From contig CAYQQU010000122.1 of assembly GCA_964419545.1 (NCBI GenBank), positions 1-9,355 on the forward strand: a stretch of 9,355 nucleotides of DNA. Direction: 5' to 3'. The notes under the pieces were generated by a model that worked only from the letters and a program-made list of their open reading frames with translations, was not told where the DNA came from and searched no databases. The stretch comes from CAYQQU01 sp964419545 (GTDB lineage: Bacteria > Bacteroidota > Bacteroidia > Chitinophagales > Saprospiraceae). The translations under genes were made by a program, and so were the position numbers. How positions within the stretch are numbered: the first letter of the stretch is position 1; every line of letters begins with the position of its first letter. Shown one piece after another: positions 1 through 6,261 of this stretch.

Positions 1-512
1 CGACCCACACCGATTCAAAAAGTTGAATTAAAGACGGTACGGTACCCCCCACCCGCTCTTTGAAAATTGGATTGCGAAGCCGGCGAACGGAGATTGATAA
101 TTTGCCAATTCACCTGAAAGTTCTATTTGAAACTAACTTTTCAAGGGAATCCAACTCTTACGAAAACGCCGCTCCGAGCTACGAGAGGTCAATAATAGCG
201 TTATCTGCCATTGTGAGTGGTTATTTACATTGATCTGGCGGCTTTTCGAAAATGCCTGGCTTCGCATCCTTTTTTCCTCCGCTCCTCAAGCCATTTCTTT
301 AAACCGCTTCCTGAATATTTCCGCCAGCCAGGGCCGCTCAGCCAGGGGCTGCAGGTGCTCGACCTGTTCTTTCAACTTTTCTCGTTTTTTCGGGCTTGGA
401 TTAAGCCAGATTATTTCTGCTTACTTTGTTTTGAAATTCCAGAGACGGAATAATGTCCTTTATATCTTCCCTTCTGCGTACTATTTGTGCGGTAGTTCCC
501 TTATTTTAAGCC
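1..512. other. Gene-poor left flank with possible coding remnants
   Basis: I find no gene with a credible start here. Three minus-strand stretches read like protein but lack start codons: an open frame leaving the left edge (109 to 2, 36 codons, containing RRLRNPIFKERVGG), a 34-codon stretch (505 to 401, containing IVRRREDIKDIIPSLEFQ) and a 45-codon stretch (420 to 286, ending RPWLAEIFRKRFKEMA then TGA). The second and third lie in different frames and overlap, so they could be two halves of one frameshifted gene, but this is inference. A weak AT-rich hairpin (ATTCAA, loop AAAG, TTGAAT) lies at 13-28. A -7-like sequence, TACTATTTG, lies at 479-487, about 25 bases before the downstream ATG, but I see no matching TTG box at the right distance. 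The plus-strand open frames here have protein sequences unlike real genes (Ser/Phe/Arg-rich) and are probably antisense noise. Confidence 0.4.
286..420 (-). pseudogene. Possible C-terminal remnant of an unidentified protein
   Basis: On the minus strand, 44 sense codons run from an in-frame TAA at 423-421 to a TGA at 288-286 with no ATG. The composition looks protein-like: a lysine/glutamate-rich amphipathic stretch (PSPKKREKLKEQVEHLQPLA) followed by RPWLAEIFRKRFKEMA. This resembles the end of a charged helical protein rather than random sequence. I do not recognise the family. A second open stretch just upstream in another frame (505-401) could be the 5' continuation after a frameshift. A chance open frame cannot be excluded at this length. 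Confidence 0.22.
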
Positions 513-1479
513 ATGAAATACCCGATCGGCATACAAAATTTTCGGGAACTGCGGCATGGCGGGTATGTCTACGTGGATAAAACGGCGTACATCCACCGGA
601 TTGTGACGCAAGGAAAGTATTTCTTCCTCTCGCGGCCCCGCCGTTTTGGAAAGAGCCTGCTGTTGTCCACTATGCGGGAAATGTATACCGGAAACCGGGA
701 ATTGTTCGAGGGGCTCTGGGTAGAGCCGCATTGGAACTGGGAGCAGCAAAATCCGATCGTCTGGCTACGTTTTTCCCAGATCGATTACCAGGAAAAAGGC
801 CTGCACCAGGCTTTGGTGGAAGAAACCGGCAAACTCGCAGGGGAACTGGGAATCGCACTACAGACCGAGACACTGAAAGATCGCTTTCAGGAGCTTATCG
901 TACGGGCTGGCGCCGAGCGTAAGACCGTTCTGCTTATCGACGAATACGACAAACCGATCATCGATTACCTGGAGGAACCGGAAACCGCCGAAGCAAATCG
1001 CCAGGTGCTGAAAAACCTTTATTCGGTGCTCAAAGACAATGACCCTTACCTGGAGCTGGTTTTCATTACGGGGGTATCGGCTTTCAGCAAGGTGAGTATC
1101 TTTTCGGACCTGAATAACCTCTTCAACCTTACGCTTGCTAAACAGGCAGACCGGCTGTTGGGCATTACTCAACTGGAGTTGCAGCATTATTTCGAAGCCC
1201 CTTTACGGAAGATCGCCGAAAAATCTAACCTCACCTACGAAGCCATAATCGAAAAAGTGCGGACCTGGTACAACGGTTATTCCTGGACGGGCCAAGAGAA
1301 GGTGTACAATCCGTTCTCGCTGCTGGGCTTCCTTGCAGGCGGGCAGTTTCGCAACTTCTGGTTTGAAACCGGAACGCCTACTTTCCTGGTCCGGGCATTG
1401 CGAAAACAGCAATACTATAATCTCGATCATCAGCCGGCTGTTGCATGCACTCGAAAACAAAGAGATAGAGGAGGAGTAA
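513..1479 (+). pseudogene. AAA-ATPase-like protein, 3'-truncated and frameshifted
   Basis: The N-terminal ~304 residues match the AAA-ATPase_like family (PF09820 type). The family opening is present (YPIGIQNF at 3-10, YVYVDKTAYI at 18-27), then a Walker A-like loop SRPRRFGKSLL (40-50), a Walker B-like LLIDEYDKPI (140-149), TGVSAFSKVSIFSDLNN (186-202) and the WYNGYSW motif (252-258). Intact members run to roughly 520 residues and end in a PD-(D/E)XK nuclease-like domain. Here similarity stops near 1427 (…RKQQYYNLD). In another frame, 1435-1479 encodes RLLHALENKEIEEE-stop. This resembles a helix that lies about 70 residues further on in intact homologues. So there is an internal deletion of roughly 200 bases, a frame change, and loss of the nuclease domain. 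The original frame stays open to 1598, but that tail is antisense to the neighbouring PIN gene and does not look real. The N-terminal ATPase might still be translated. The role of the family is not well established; members are common, multi-copy accessory genes in Bacteroidota. Confidence 0.75.
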
Positions 1480-1483
1480 ACGA

Positions 1484-1903
1484 TCAAAAGACCTGCTTCA
1501 GAAAAGCTTCCGCCGTTAAAACGGGAATGGAAGCATGCTTAAAATCCTTTAGATTCCGGGTGATGAAGTATTGGGATTCATTCAGCACGGCTACTTGATA
1601 TTGAACGGCGTCTTCCAGGTCTTTAAAGTCAGAAGCTAGGGCAAGGTCTACCATTTGTTTACTCACGGAAAGAGGAGTGACCAGCTGTCGAAACTGAGCG
1701 ACGGCGGTCCATGCTTCGGCCTTAGAAGAAAGTGTTCTTGACAGGAGATAAAAAAGAAATGGAAAAACGCTGGCCGGCACGCCGGCTTTTATTTCTCCTT
1801 GATGAGCTTTGTTAAACAATTGGGCTGCGGGCGCATCGAAAGGCCGGCGTTTGGTTAGAAAATCTACGATAATATTGGTGTCTATAAAAACCTTAGTCGG
1901 CAT
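1484..1903 (-). CDS. PIN-domain toxin (PIN_3-like, VapC-type ribonuclease)
   Basis: A 139-residue protein with PIN-fold features, expected to be a Mg2+-dependent endoribonuclease toxin acting on cytoplasmic RNA. Visible motifs are VFIDTNIIVDFL (5-16) with catalytic Asp8, the acidic cluster DFKDLEDAVQYQ (92-103) with Asp95/Glu97/Asp98, and YFITRNLKDF (112-121) with Asp120. The closing IPVLTAEAFL is typical of the PIN_3 subgroup (PF13470). The usual mid-domain acidic residue is not obvious in VPASVFPFLFYLL (42-54), as in many PIN_3 members. The start overlaps the last 11 bases of the upstream antitoxin gene in a different frame, so translation is probably coupled. The stop lies 4 bases from the end of the broken AAA-ATPase gene, on the opposite strand. 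The lower GC of this module compared with the genes to its right suggests acquisition by transfer. RNA target unknown. Confidence 0.88.
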   Translation of the reverse strand: MPTKVFIDTNIIVDFLTKRRPFDAPAAQLFNKAHQGEIKAGVPASVFPFLFYLLSRTLSSKAEAWTAVAQFRQLVTPLSVSKQMVDLALASDFKDLEDAVQYQVAVLNESQYFITRNLKDFKHASIPVLTAEAFLKQVF

Positions 1904-2153
1904 TTTCAGGGCTGTGTTTCTCCATTAAATGTTCAAAATATTCAGACCGAGCATCAAAATCAGCAGGGAGAGCAGCTATGCCGTATAAACTTCTCACTAG
2001 TGGCGTCAGCTCCATTTCTTCATCTCCGGGGCGGGTGATCCGATCAAAATATTGCTCCACCATTTTGCTAAGGCTCGTATTGTATTCTTTGGCGAAGCGC
2101 TTGGCCCTTTCTATTACCTCTTTGTCCAACCTTAAGGTAAGTTTGGTATCCAT
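1893..2153 (-). CDS. DUF6364-like ribbon-helix-helix antitoxin
   Basis: An 86-residue protein that starts MDTKLTLRLDKEVIERAKRF, the signature opening of DUF6364-type antitoxins found beside PIN toxins. The predicted fold is a short beta strand (residues 4-9, KLTLRL) followed by two helices (about 11-24 and 27-39, SLSKMVEQYFDRI). This would form a ribbon-helix-helix dimer that binds DNA. The C-terminal half (about 45-86, ending EYFEHLMEKHSPENAD) is acidic and is the likely toxin-binding part. The frame stays open upstream to an ATG at 2204, but the family opening is at 2153. The promoter-like -7 element at 2174-2181 would be inside the longer version, so I chose 2153. The 3' end overlaps the PIN toxin gene by 11 bases. 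By analogy with VapBC systems the dimer, with or without toxin, should repress its own promoter. Confidence 0.87.
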   Translation of the reverse strand: MDTKLTLRLDKEVIERAKRFAKEYNTSLSKMVEQYFDRITRPGDEEMELTPLVRSLYGIAALPADFDARSEYFEHLMEKHSPENAD

Positions 2154-2173
2154 TTTTTCTATTTTTGTACGTA

Positions 2174-2204
2174 TAAAGATAGTGCTTTCTTGACGTGCTT
2201 GCAA
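2174..2204 (-). promoter_or_regulatory. Candidate promoter of the toxin-antitoxin module
   Basis: Read on the minus strand, TTG (2204-2202) is followed after 20 bases by TATCTTTA (2181-2174). This resembles the Bacteroidota promoter pattern TTG, 19-21 nt, TAnnTTTG, with a mismatch only at the last position. It would place the transcription start about 10-15 bases before the antitoxin ATG at 2153. The leader between is A-rich with no Shine-Dalgarno sequence, as usual in this phylum. Confidence 0.4.
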
Positions 2205-2205
2205 C

Positions 2206-2232
2206 GGGTTTTCCCGGGAATTATTAAAACCC
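2206..2232. repeat. Nested inverted repeat upstream of the antitoxin
   Basis: GGGTTTT (2206-2212) is the exact complement of AAAACCC (2226-2232), with 13 bases between. Inside lies a perfect 10-base palindrome, TTCCCGGGAA (2211-2220). It sits directly before the -33 box of the candidate antitoxin promoter and 49 bases after the stop of the metallopeptidase gene. It could be a binding site for the ribbon-helix-helix antitoxin or a transcript-end hairpin of the upstream operon. There is no T-run following it on the minus strand, which weakens the terminator reading. Confidence 0.4.
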
Positions 2233-2280
2233 TGGCCCGGAAAAAGTTAGCATCCTCCTGGTTCCGCACACTTCGGTGAA

Positions 2281-3024
2281 TTAAAAATCACACCGCCGCC
2301 CATTCTCCTTCAGCCATTTTATCCGTTCGCGGTAATCGGGCGCCGCCCGTTCCACTAACTCCCAGTAGCGCTTGGAGTGGTTAAACTCGATGAGGTGCGC
2401 CAACTCATGGACAATAACGTAATCGATGACGGGGTCGGGTGCAAATAACAGCCGCGTTGAAAGATTGATGTTGCCGCCGGACGAGCAACTGCCCCAGTTG
2501 GAGTGATTGTATTTCAGCTTGACGGCCTTCACCGGCTGCTGGAAATGGCGATCGTTAAGTTGGTGCACGCGCGCGGTGATCTCCGGCAAAAAATCCGCGC
2601 CGACCACCCGGCTCAGCAGCCGCCGGATGGCCCGGTTGCGGTTGTCGGGCGCCGCCGCCTGGCTGAGCTTGAGATAAATGACGCCCTCCTCTAATCGGGC
2701 GCTGTACGTCTTGCGGTCGGCAACCTCGATATTGAGTTGGTACTGTCGCTTTCCCACCCAGAAAACTTGTCCGTTGACATACTGGGGGCCCGTGAAGCGC
2801 TCCAGCAACTCGGGATGGTTCGTCAGCTGCGCGTGCAGCCAGTGCTCAAACCACTGGTGCAGCCGCTCGAACTCACCCGGCGGCAGCCGCGACGGCAGGC
2901 GGAGAATGGCCGCCTTTTTCCCGATCGAGGCCCGCGCGCCCCGCCGGGGCTCGCGATACAGCCGCACGGGAATGGCGTGATCGGCTACTCGAACGGCGTA
3001 AGTCTGGTATTTGCGCTTGGCCAT
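2281..3024 (-). CDS. YgjP/SprT-like zinc metallopeptidase (DUF45)
   Basis: A 247-residue protein of the YgjP-like metallopeptidase family (PF01863, DUF45; also called SprT-like or M48-type). The zinc site is HELAH (206-210), with His206 and His210 as ligands and Glu207 as the catalytic base; His216 in EFNHSKRYW (213-221) is the likely third ligand. The family motif NWGSCSS lies at 176-182 and INLSTRLL at 186-193. Length matches bacterial YgjP proteins (about 230-250). No signal peptide or membrane segment is visible, so it is probably cytoplasmic. The start at 3024 forms a TAATG overlap with the stop of the upstream lipoprotein gene, which supports this start and implies coupled translation. 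The frame continues upstream to an ATG at 3366, but that extension only reads through the TlpA gene in another frame. In some species DUF45 proteins are linked to restriction enzymes; no such neighbour is present here. Substrate unknown. Confidence 0.9.
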   Translation of the reverse strand: MAKRKYQTYAVRVADHAIPVRLYREPRRGARASIGKKAAILRLPSRLPPGEFERLHQWFEHWLHAQLTNHPELLERFTGPQYVNGQVFWVGKRQYQLNIEVADRKTYSARLEEGVIYLKLSQAAAPDNRNRAIRRLLSRVVGADFLPEITARVHQLNDRHFQQPVKAVKLKYNHSNWGSCSSGGNINLSTRLLFAPDPVIDYVIVHELAHLIEFNHSKRYWELVERAAPDYRERIKWLKENGRRCDF

Positions 3025-4454
3025 TAGTTGCTTTTTTGCGCTAGGGTTTCGTCGATCAGCCGGCGCACGGCTTCTCCGTCGCTGGGGTGCGGCGCTTCCA
3101 GGGTAACGACGCCGCGTTCCCGGTTGATCAGCTTGTAGTCGGGGATACTCGACACCAGGTAGGCTTCGGCGAAGGTGGAGTTGACGCCGTCGGCGACGAA
3201 CAAGGGGACGATGTTCGGGTGCTTTTCCTGCCGGTCTAATGCCTGCTGCCACTTTTGGTAGCTGTAGTCGAAGGAGAGCGTCAGGATCAGGAAGTCGGGA
3301 TTGCCCTTGTAGTGATCCGCCAATTCGTACAGATAGGGCAGCTCCGCCATGCAGGGACCGCACCACGACGCCCAGGCGTCCATGTAGATCACTTTACCGT
3401 CGAAATCGCTGAGCTGCGCCTCCGTCCCGTCGGCGTTGAGCACCGTGAAATCCTTGGCGCGCTTCCCCTGTCGTATTTCGTAGTACCGTTGTAGCGCGTC
3501 GGCGTACAAATAGCGGTAGGGGTTGCCTTCTCCCAGGTGAAAATCCATGGAGGCGGCGTCACTGACGTCGAATACGTCCAGGTGATTGCGTAGTAGCTTG
3601 TTGTCTTCGAGTAATTGCAACAGGTAATAAGACCGGTAGAACGCCCGCTGCGAGGCATCCTTGATCTCCCGCCCGAGGTAGTCAAAAAACTGGCGGGTGC
3701 GCTTTACGCTTTGCCCTTCCCGCCGGAATTGGATGTCGTATTTTTTTAGCACGGTCAGGCCTAAATGGTTGTCGGCGTAATAAGGCTGCCCGGGGTCTAT
3801 ATGTGCAGTGAAATCGTAGAAAGAATGCTCCGGCGGCAACGGCCGGACGAAAGTCGCGTAGTTGAACAAAAACAAGTGTTGCCGGCGATCAATTTCGAAT
3901 AGGATCAGGCGTCGCGCCGCGGCGCTCAGCATTTCCGACCGGTCTGCCACGTATTGCCGGTAACCGTCGGCCAGCGTCATCACCAGGTCGAATGACTCCT
4001 GGGGGGGCCAGCGCAAAAAACGGCCGGCTCGCTCCGCCAGGTCGCGGTCGAAGCCGCGCACCACGTATTGATACACCTCATTACCGGGATCGTCCGCAAT
4101 CAAGGAACCCTCCGCATCGACCTGCAGCCGGACGGCCTGTCCGGGTTCCAGCAAGAGGGGGCATCGGTTATTTCCACTTCTCAGCACCGCCAGCCCCGCC
4201 TGACCCCAGTTGAAGGTGCGCTTAAAGCGACCCGTCTCATCCAAGGTGAACTGAGTGATGGCCGGGCCGCCGCCCAGGCGTTCCACGGTTATGGTCGATT
4301 TTATTTCCGGCCATCGGCCGGCTACCGTAACGGCGCCGCCTTCCCGGCCCGTATGTATGGTCGGCGCCTTCGATTGGCAACCCGCCAGTACGGCAATGGC
4401 CAATAAGTATAAGGTAATTCTCATCGCTGATTTTTTGTGGCGATTGGCCTTCAT
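3024..4454 (-). CDS. TlpA-like thioredoxin-fold lipoprotein
   Basis: A 476-residue predicted lipoprotein. The N-terminus has a basic region, a hydrophobic core and a lipobox LAGC, with Cys26 as the lipidation site; residues 11-26 alone would also be a complete signal, so Met11 (4424) is an alternative start. Residues ~38-115 look beta-rich, similar to the DUF4369-type domain common before TlpA modules in Bacteroidota. Residues ~120-330 are largely helical and charged. The C-terminal thioredoxin/AhpC-TSA-like domain begins at FTVLNADGTEAQLSDFDGK (336-354) and carries the active site WASWCGPC (361-368; Cys365 and Cys368), with the probable cis-proline at Pro438 (SSIPDY). The expected role is thiol-disulfide exchange in the periplasm, anchored to a membrane; this is the family role, and the partner is unknown. 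It is the first gene of a pair with the metallopeptidase. No clear promoter of the TAnnTTTG type was found upstream. Confidence 0.9.
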   Translation of the reverse strand: MKANRHKKSAMRITLYLLAIAVLAGCQSKAPTIHTGREGGAVTVAGRWPEIKSTITVERLGGGPAITQFTLDETGRFKRTFNWGQAGLAVLRSGNNRCPLLLEPGQAVRLQVDAEGSLIADDPGNEVYQYVVRGFDRDLAERAGRFLRWPPQESFDLVMTLADGYRQYVADRSEMLSAAARRLILFEIDRRQHLFLFNYATFVRPLPPEHSFYDFTAHIDPGQPYYADNHLGLTVLKKYDIQFRREGQSVKRTRQFFDYLGREIKDASQRAFYRSYYLLQLLEDNKLLRNHLDVFDVSDAASMDFHLGEGNPYRYLYADALQRYYEIRQGKRAKDFTVLNADGTEAQLSDFDGKVIYMDAWASWCGPCMAELPYLYELADHYKGNPDFLILTLSFDYSYQKWQQALDRQEKHPNIVPLFVADGVNSTFAEAYLVSSIPDYKLINRERGVVTLEAPHPSDGEAVRRLIDETLAQKSN

Positions 4455-4460
4455 CCCAGG

Positions 4461-4555
4461 GCAATCGCATTGAACTGATTTAAACTTTTGTATTGCCGTC
4501 TCGATGAGGTTTTTTCCTGTTTTTTTTAACGTTCTTAAAAATTAAATGCGATTGC
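4461..4555. repeat. Inverted repeat pair in a divergent intergenic region
   Basis: GCAATCGCATT (4461-4471) is the exact reverse complement of AATGCGATTGC (4545-4555). The 11-base arms are separated by 73 bases. The left arm lies 6 bases upstream of the tlpA-like start codon, the right arm about 60 bases upstream of the divergent lipoprotein gene. An arrangement of two identical, opposed sites, one near each divergent gene, would suit a shared regulator or DNA looping. Function is inferred from position only. Confidence 0.4.
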
Positions 4556-4581
4556 TCCGCCTCCTTCCCAACCTTTTTAGT

Positions 4582-4591
4582 GGATGCATCC
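4582..4591. repeat. Perfect palindrome GGATGCATCC
   Basis: A 10-base perfect palindrome 23 bases upstream of the small lipoprotein start. It could be an operator for a dimeric regulator or simply lie in the untranslated leader. Part of it, GCATCCG, recurs in the initially transcribed region of both rRNA promoters near the right end of the window. Confidence 0.3.
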
Positions 4592-4614
4592 GTCTTACGA
4601 GATAAAAAAGAATC

Positions 4615-5037
4615 ATGAAGGTAAAGATAACGCTCCTCCTCGGTTTTATTCTGTTTTGCCTCGCCGGTTGCTCAAAGAATAAAACGGAAGCACAGCTGGT
4701 GTCCGTGCCCAAGCTCATCGGGTTTTGGCAGTTCGAAAATTATGGCGAAAGTAATGAGCTAACGTATAACGCCGTCCCTTCCGATGAAGGTCTGTCGGCT
4801 ATGGAGAAAAGTAAGATGCTGGAATTCAGGGAGGATGGCTTCTGCCGCCGGTTTTTCTGGAACTGGTGCGGCACGCCTCCGGCGATACCTTCCGACTGGC
4901 AGGACGGCGTCTGGGAATTGATTAGCGAAAACCCCCAATGGATACAGATAACCTGGGACAACGCTCCCGACCACCCTCAGACCCTAGAGATCCTGGAACT
5001 CGATGAGCATCTGCTGTTCTTCCGTTGGCAAAACTGA
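4615..5037 (+). CDS. Small lipoprotein, lipocalin-like, function unknown
   Basis: A 140-residue predicted lipoprotein. Residues 1-19 form a signal peptide of the lipoprotein type (KVKITLLLGFILFCLAGC; lipidation at Cys19). The mature part begins with a KLIGFWQFE segment (33-41), the Gly-X-Trp arrangement that opens many small lipocalin-like beta-barrels. It is followed by alternating hydrophobic strands (MLEFREDGFCRRFF, GVWELIS, WIQITWD, TLEILELDEHLLFFRW). Two further cysteines, Cys77 and Cys85, could form a disulfide. The start is preceded by an A-rich leader (ATAAAAAAGAATC) without a Shine-Dalgarno, normal for Bacteroidota. It is divergent from the thioredoxin-like lipoprotein and convergent with serC. 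A lipocalin-like fold is a guess from strand pattern and the GFW motif; ligand and role are unknown. Confidence 0.8.
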   Translation: MKVKITLLLGFILFCLAGCSKNKTEAQLVSVPKLIGFWQFENYGESNELTYNAVPSDEGLSAMEKSKMLEFREDGFCRRFFWNWCGTPPAIPSDWQDGVWELISENPQWIQITWDNAPDHPQTLEILELDEHLLFFRWQN

Positions 5038-5046
5038 GTACTTTTT

Positions 5047-6123
5047 CTACCCCTTTTTGTCGGCAAAATCCCGCATCACCTCCACCAATACTTGTACGCT
5101 TTCCAGCGGCATCGGGTTGTAGATGGATGCCCGGAACCCACCCACCGAACGGTGGCCTTTGAGTCCGACGCAGCCGGCGGCGCGGGCGAGGTCCAGAAAA
5201 TCTTCGGCCAGGCCTTCCTTGCCCGGCGCCAGGGTAAACGTCGCATTCATCAGCGAACGATCCTCCTGCACCGTAGCGCCCGCAAACATCGGATTGTCGT
5301 CGATCTCCCGGTAGAGGAGCTCCGCCCGGGCCTTGCTGCGGCGGGCCATCTCGGCTACCCCCCCGTGGGCGGACAGCCAGCGCAGGGACAGCAAGCTGAC
5401 GTAGATGGGATAAACCGGCGGCGTATTGAAAGCGGAGCTCCGCTGGATGTGCGTCTCGTAATTCAGCATGGTCGGAATGGTGCGGTTGACCTTGCCGACC
5501 AGATCTTTGCGAACGATAACCAACGTGACGCCGGCCGGGCCCAGGTTTTTCTGCGCCCCCGCGTAGATCAGGCCGAAACGGCGCATATCGAAGGGGCGGC
5601 TGAAGATGTCGGAAGACATATCGGCGACGATGGGACGCTCGGTCTCGGGCCAGGCGTGGTACTGCGTACCGTGAATGGTGTTGTTGCTGGTAAGGTGCAG
5701 GTACTTGATCCGCCCGGGCGTCCTGACGCCTTTCGGGATGTACCGGTATCCTTCATCTTTGGAAGAAGCGAGCACCATGACTTCCCCGAAATTCCGCGCT
5801 TCTTTGATCGCTTTTACCGACCAGTAACCCGTATCGATATAGGCCGCCGTCTCCCTTTCGTTCAGCAGGTTCATGGGCGCCATGTAAAACTGAGAGCTGG
5901 CCCCGCCGGTGAGAAAGAGAACCGCGTAATCGTCGCTCATACCGAGCAACGCCCGGATCCGCTCTACCGCCTCTTCCAGGATGGCGGTAAAGGCAGCGCT
6001 GCGGTGGGATATTTCCAGCACCGACAAGCCGGAGCCGTTGAGATCGAGAACAGCCTGCGCCGCTTCCTCAACTACTTCGGGCGGCAGCATCGCCGGGCCC
6101 GAACTGAAATTGTGTTTCTTCAT
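5047..6123 (-). CDS. serC: Phosphoserine aminotransferase
   Basis: A 358-residue PLP-dependent class V aminotransferase. It converts 3-phosphohydroxypyruvate and glutamate to O-phosphoserine and 2-oxoglutarate in serine biosynthesis, and can serve the equivalent step of PLP biosynthesis; it acts in the cytoplasm. The family opening KKHNFSSGPAMLP is at 2-14, ISHRS at 38-42, the phosphate-binding LTGGASSQF at 71-79, the cofactor-pairing Asp168 in VADMSSD (166-172), the Schiff-base lysine Lys192 in YAGAQKNLGPAG (187-198) and GHRSVGGFRASIYN at 323-336. Length matches E. coli SerC (about 360). The start at 6123 gives the conserved opening; an in-frame ATG further out at 6369 would run into the divergent kinase gene and is rejected. 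serA, often a neighbour, is not in this window. The 3' end faces the small lipoprotein gene with only 9 bases between. Confidence 0.97.
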   Translation of the reverse strand: MKKHNFSSGPAMLPPEVVEEAAQAVLDLNGSGLSVLEISHRSAAFTAILEEAVERIRALLGMSDDYAVLFLTGGASSQFYMAPMNLLNERETAAYIDTGYWSVKAIKEARNFGEVMVLASSKDEGYRYIPKGVRTPGRIKYLHLTSNNTIHGTQYHAWPETERPIVADMSSDIFSRPFDMRRFGLIYAGAQKNLGPAGVTLVIVRKDLVGKVNRTIPTMLNYETHIQRSSAFNTPPVYPIYVSLLSLRWLSAHGGVAEMARRSKARAELLYREIDDNPMFAGATVQEDRSLMNATFTLAPGKEGLAEDFLDLARAAGCVGLKGHRSVGGFRASIYNPMPLESVQVLVEVMRDFADKKG

Positions 6124-6170
6124 GATCGCTTTTTTCGGAGCTAACTTTGTGGTCCGCTCGGTTAGCGATC

Positions 6171-6178
6171 CAAAAATA
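6171..6178 (-). promoter_or_regulatory. -7 element of a candidate serC promoter
   Basis: On the minus strand TATTTTTG (6178-6171) matches the Bacteroidota -7 consensus TAnnTTTG exactly, 47 bases upstream of the serC start. No TTG box is seen at 19-21 bases further upstream, so only the -7 element is supported. Confidence 0.4.
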
Positions 6179-6251
6179 GGGTTTTCCATCCTTGTTGTCG
6201 AGCTATTTATAATCGTCAAAAAATCCCTATTTTTCGGAGGTTTTCCGAAAA
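6172..6251. repeat. Inverted repeats in the serC/kinase divergent region
   Basis: Two symmetrical elements lie in the 138-base region between serC and the histidine kinase gene. AAAAATAGGG (6172-6181) is the exact complement of CCCTATTTTT (6225-6234); the arms coincide with the serC -7 box and with a TATTTTTC sequence pointing at the kinase gene. A second, tighter hairpin, TTTTCGG (6231-6237) with CCGAAAA (6245-6251) and a 7-base loop, ends 10 bases before the kinase ATG and would lie in its leader. They may mark facing promoters under shared control; this is inference from position. Confidence 0.4.
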
Positions 6252-6261
6252 TAAATGTCGT

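Noticed and set aside
55..70. GCTCTTTGAAAATTGG, resembling an rRNA boxA/spacer sequence
   Set aside because: No promoter, leader structure or rRNA follows it, and a partial 10-base resemblance alone is not evidence.
217..580. Two plus-strand open frames of 78 and 116 codons in the left flank
   Set aside because: Composition is Ser/Phe/Leu/Arg-rich without family features, one runs into the AAA-ATPase start in another frame, and the opposite strand looks more protein-like.
1480..1598. Continuation of the AAA-ATPase frame to a stop at 1598
   Set aside because: This tail (…VNDQKTCFRKASAVKTG…) is antisense to the PIN toxin gene and has no resemblance to the family; it is open only by chance after the deletion and frameshift.
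3025..3366. 114-codon N-terminal extension of the metallopeptidase frame, starting at 3366
   Set aside because: It lies entirely within the thioredoxin-like lipoprotein gene in another frame, is very Arg/Pro-rich, and the family length is reached from the ATG at 3024.
5092..6144. 350-codon open frame on the plus strand opposite serC
   Set aside because: Antisense shadow of serC caused by codon bias in GC-rich DNA; the translation has no recognisable domain.
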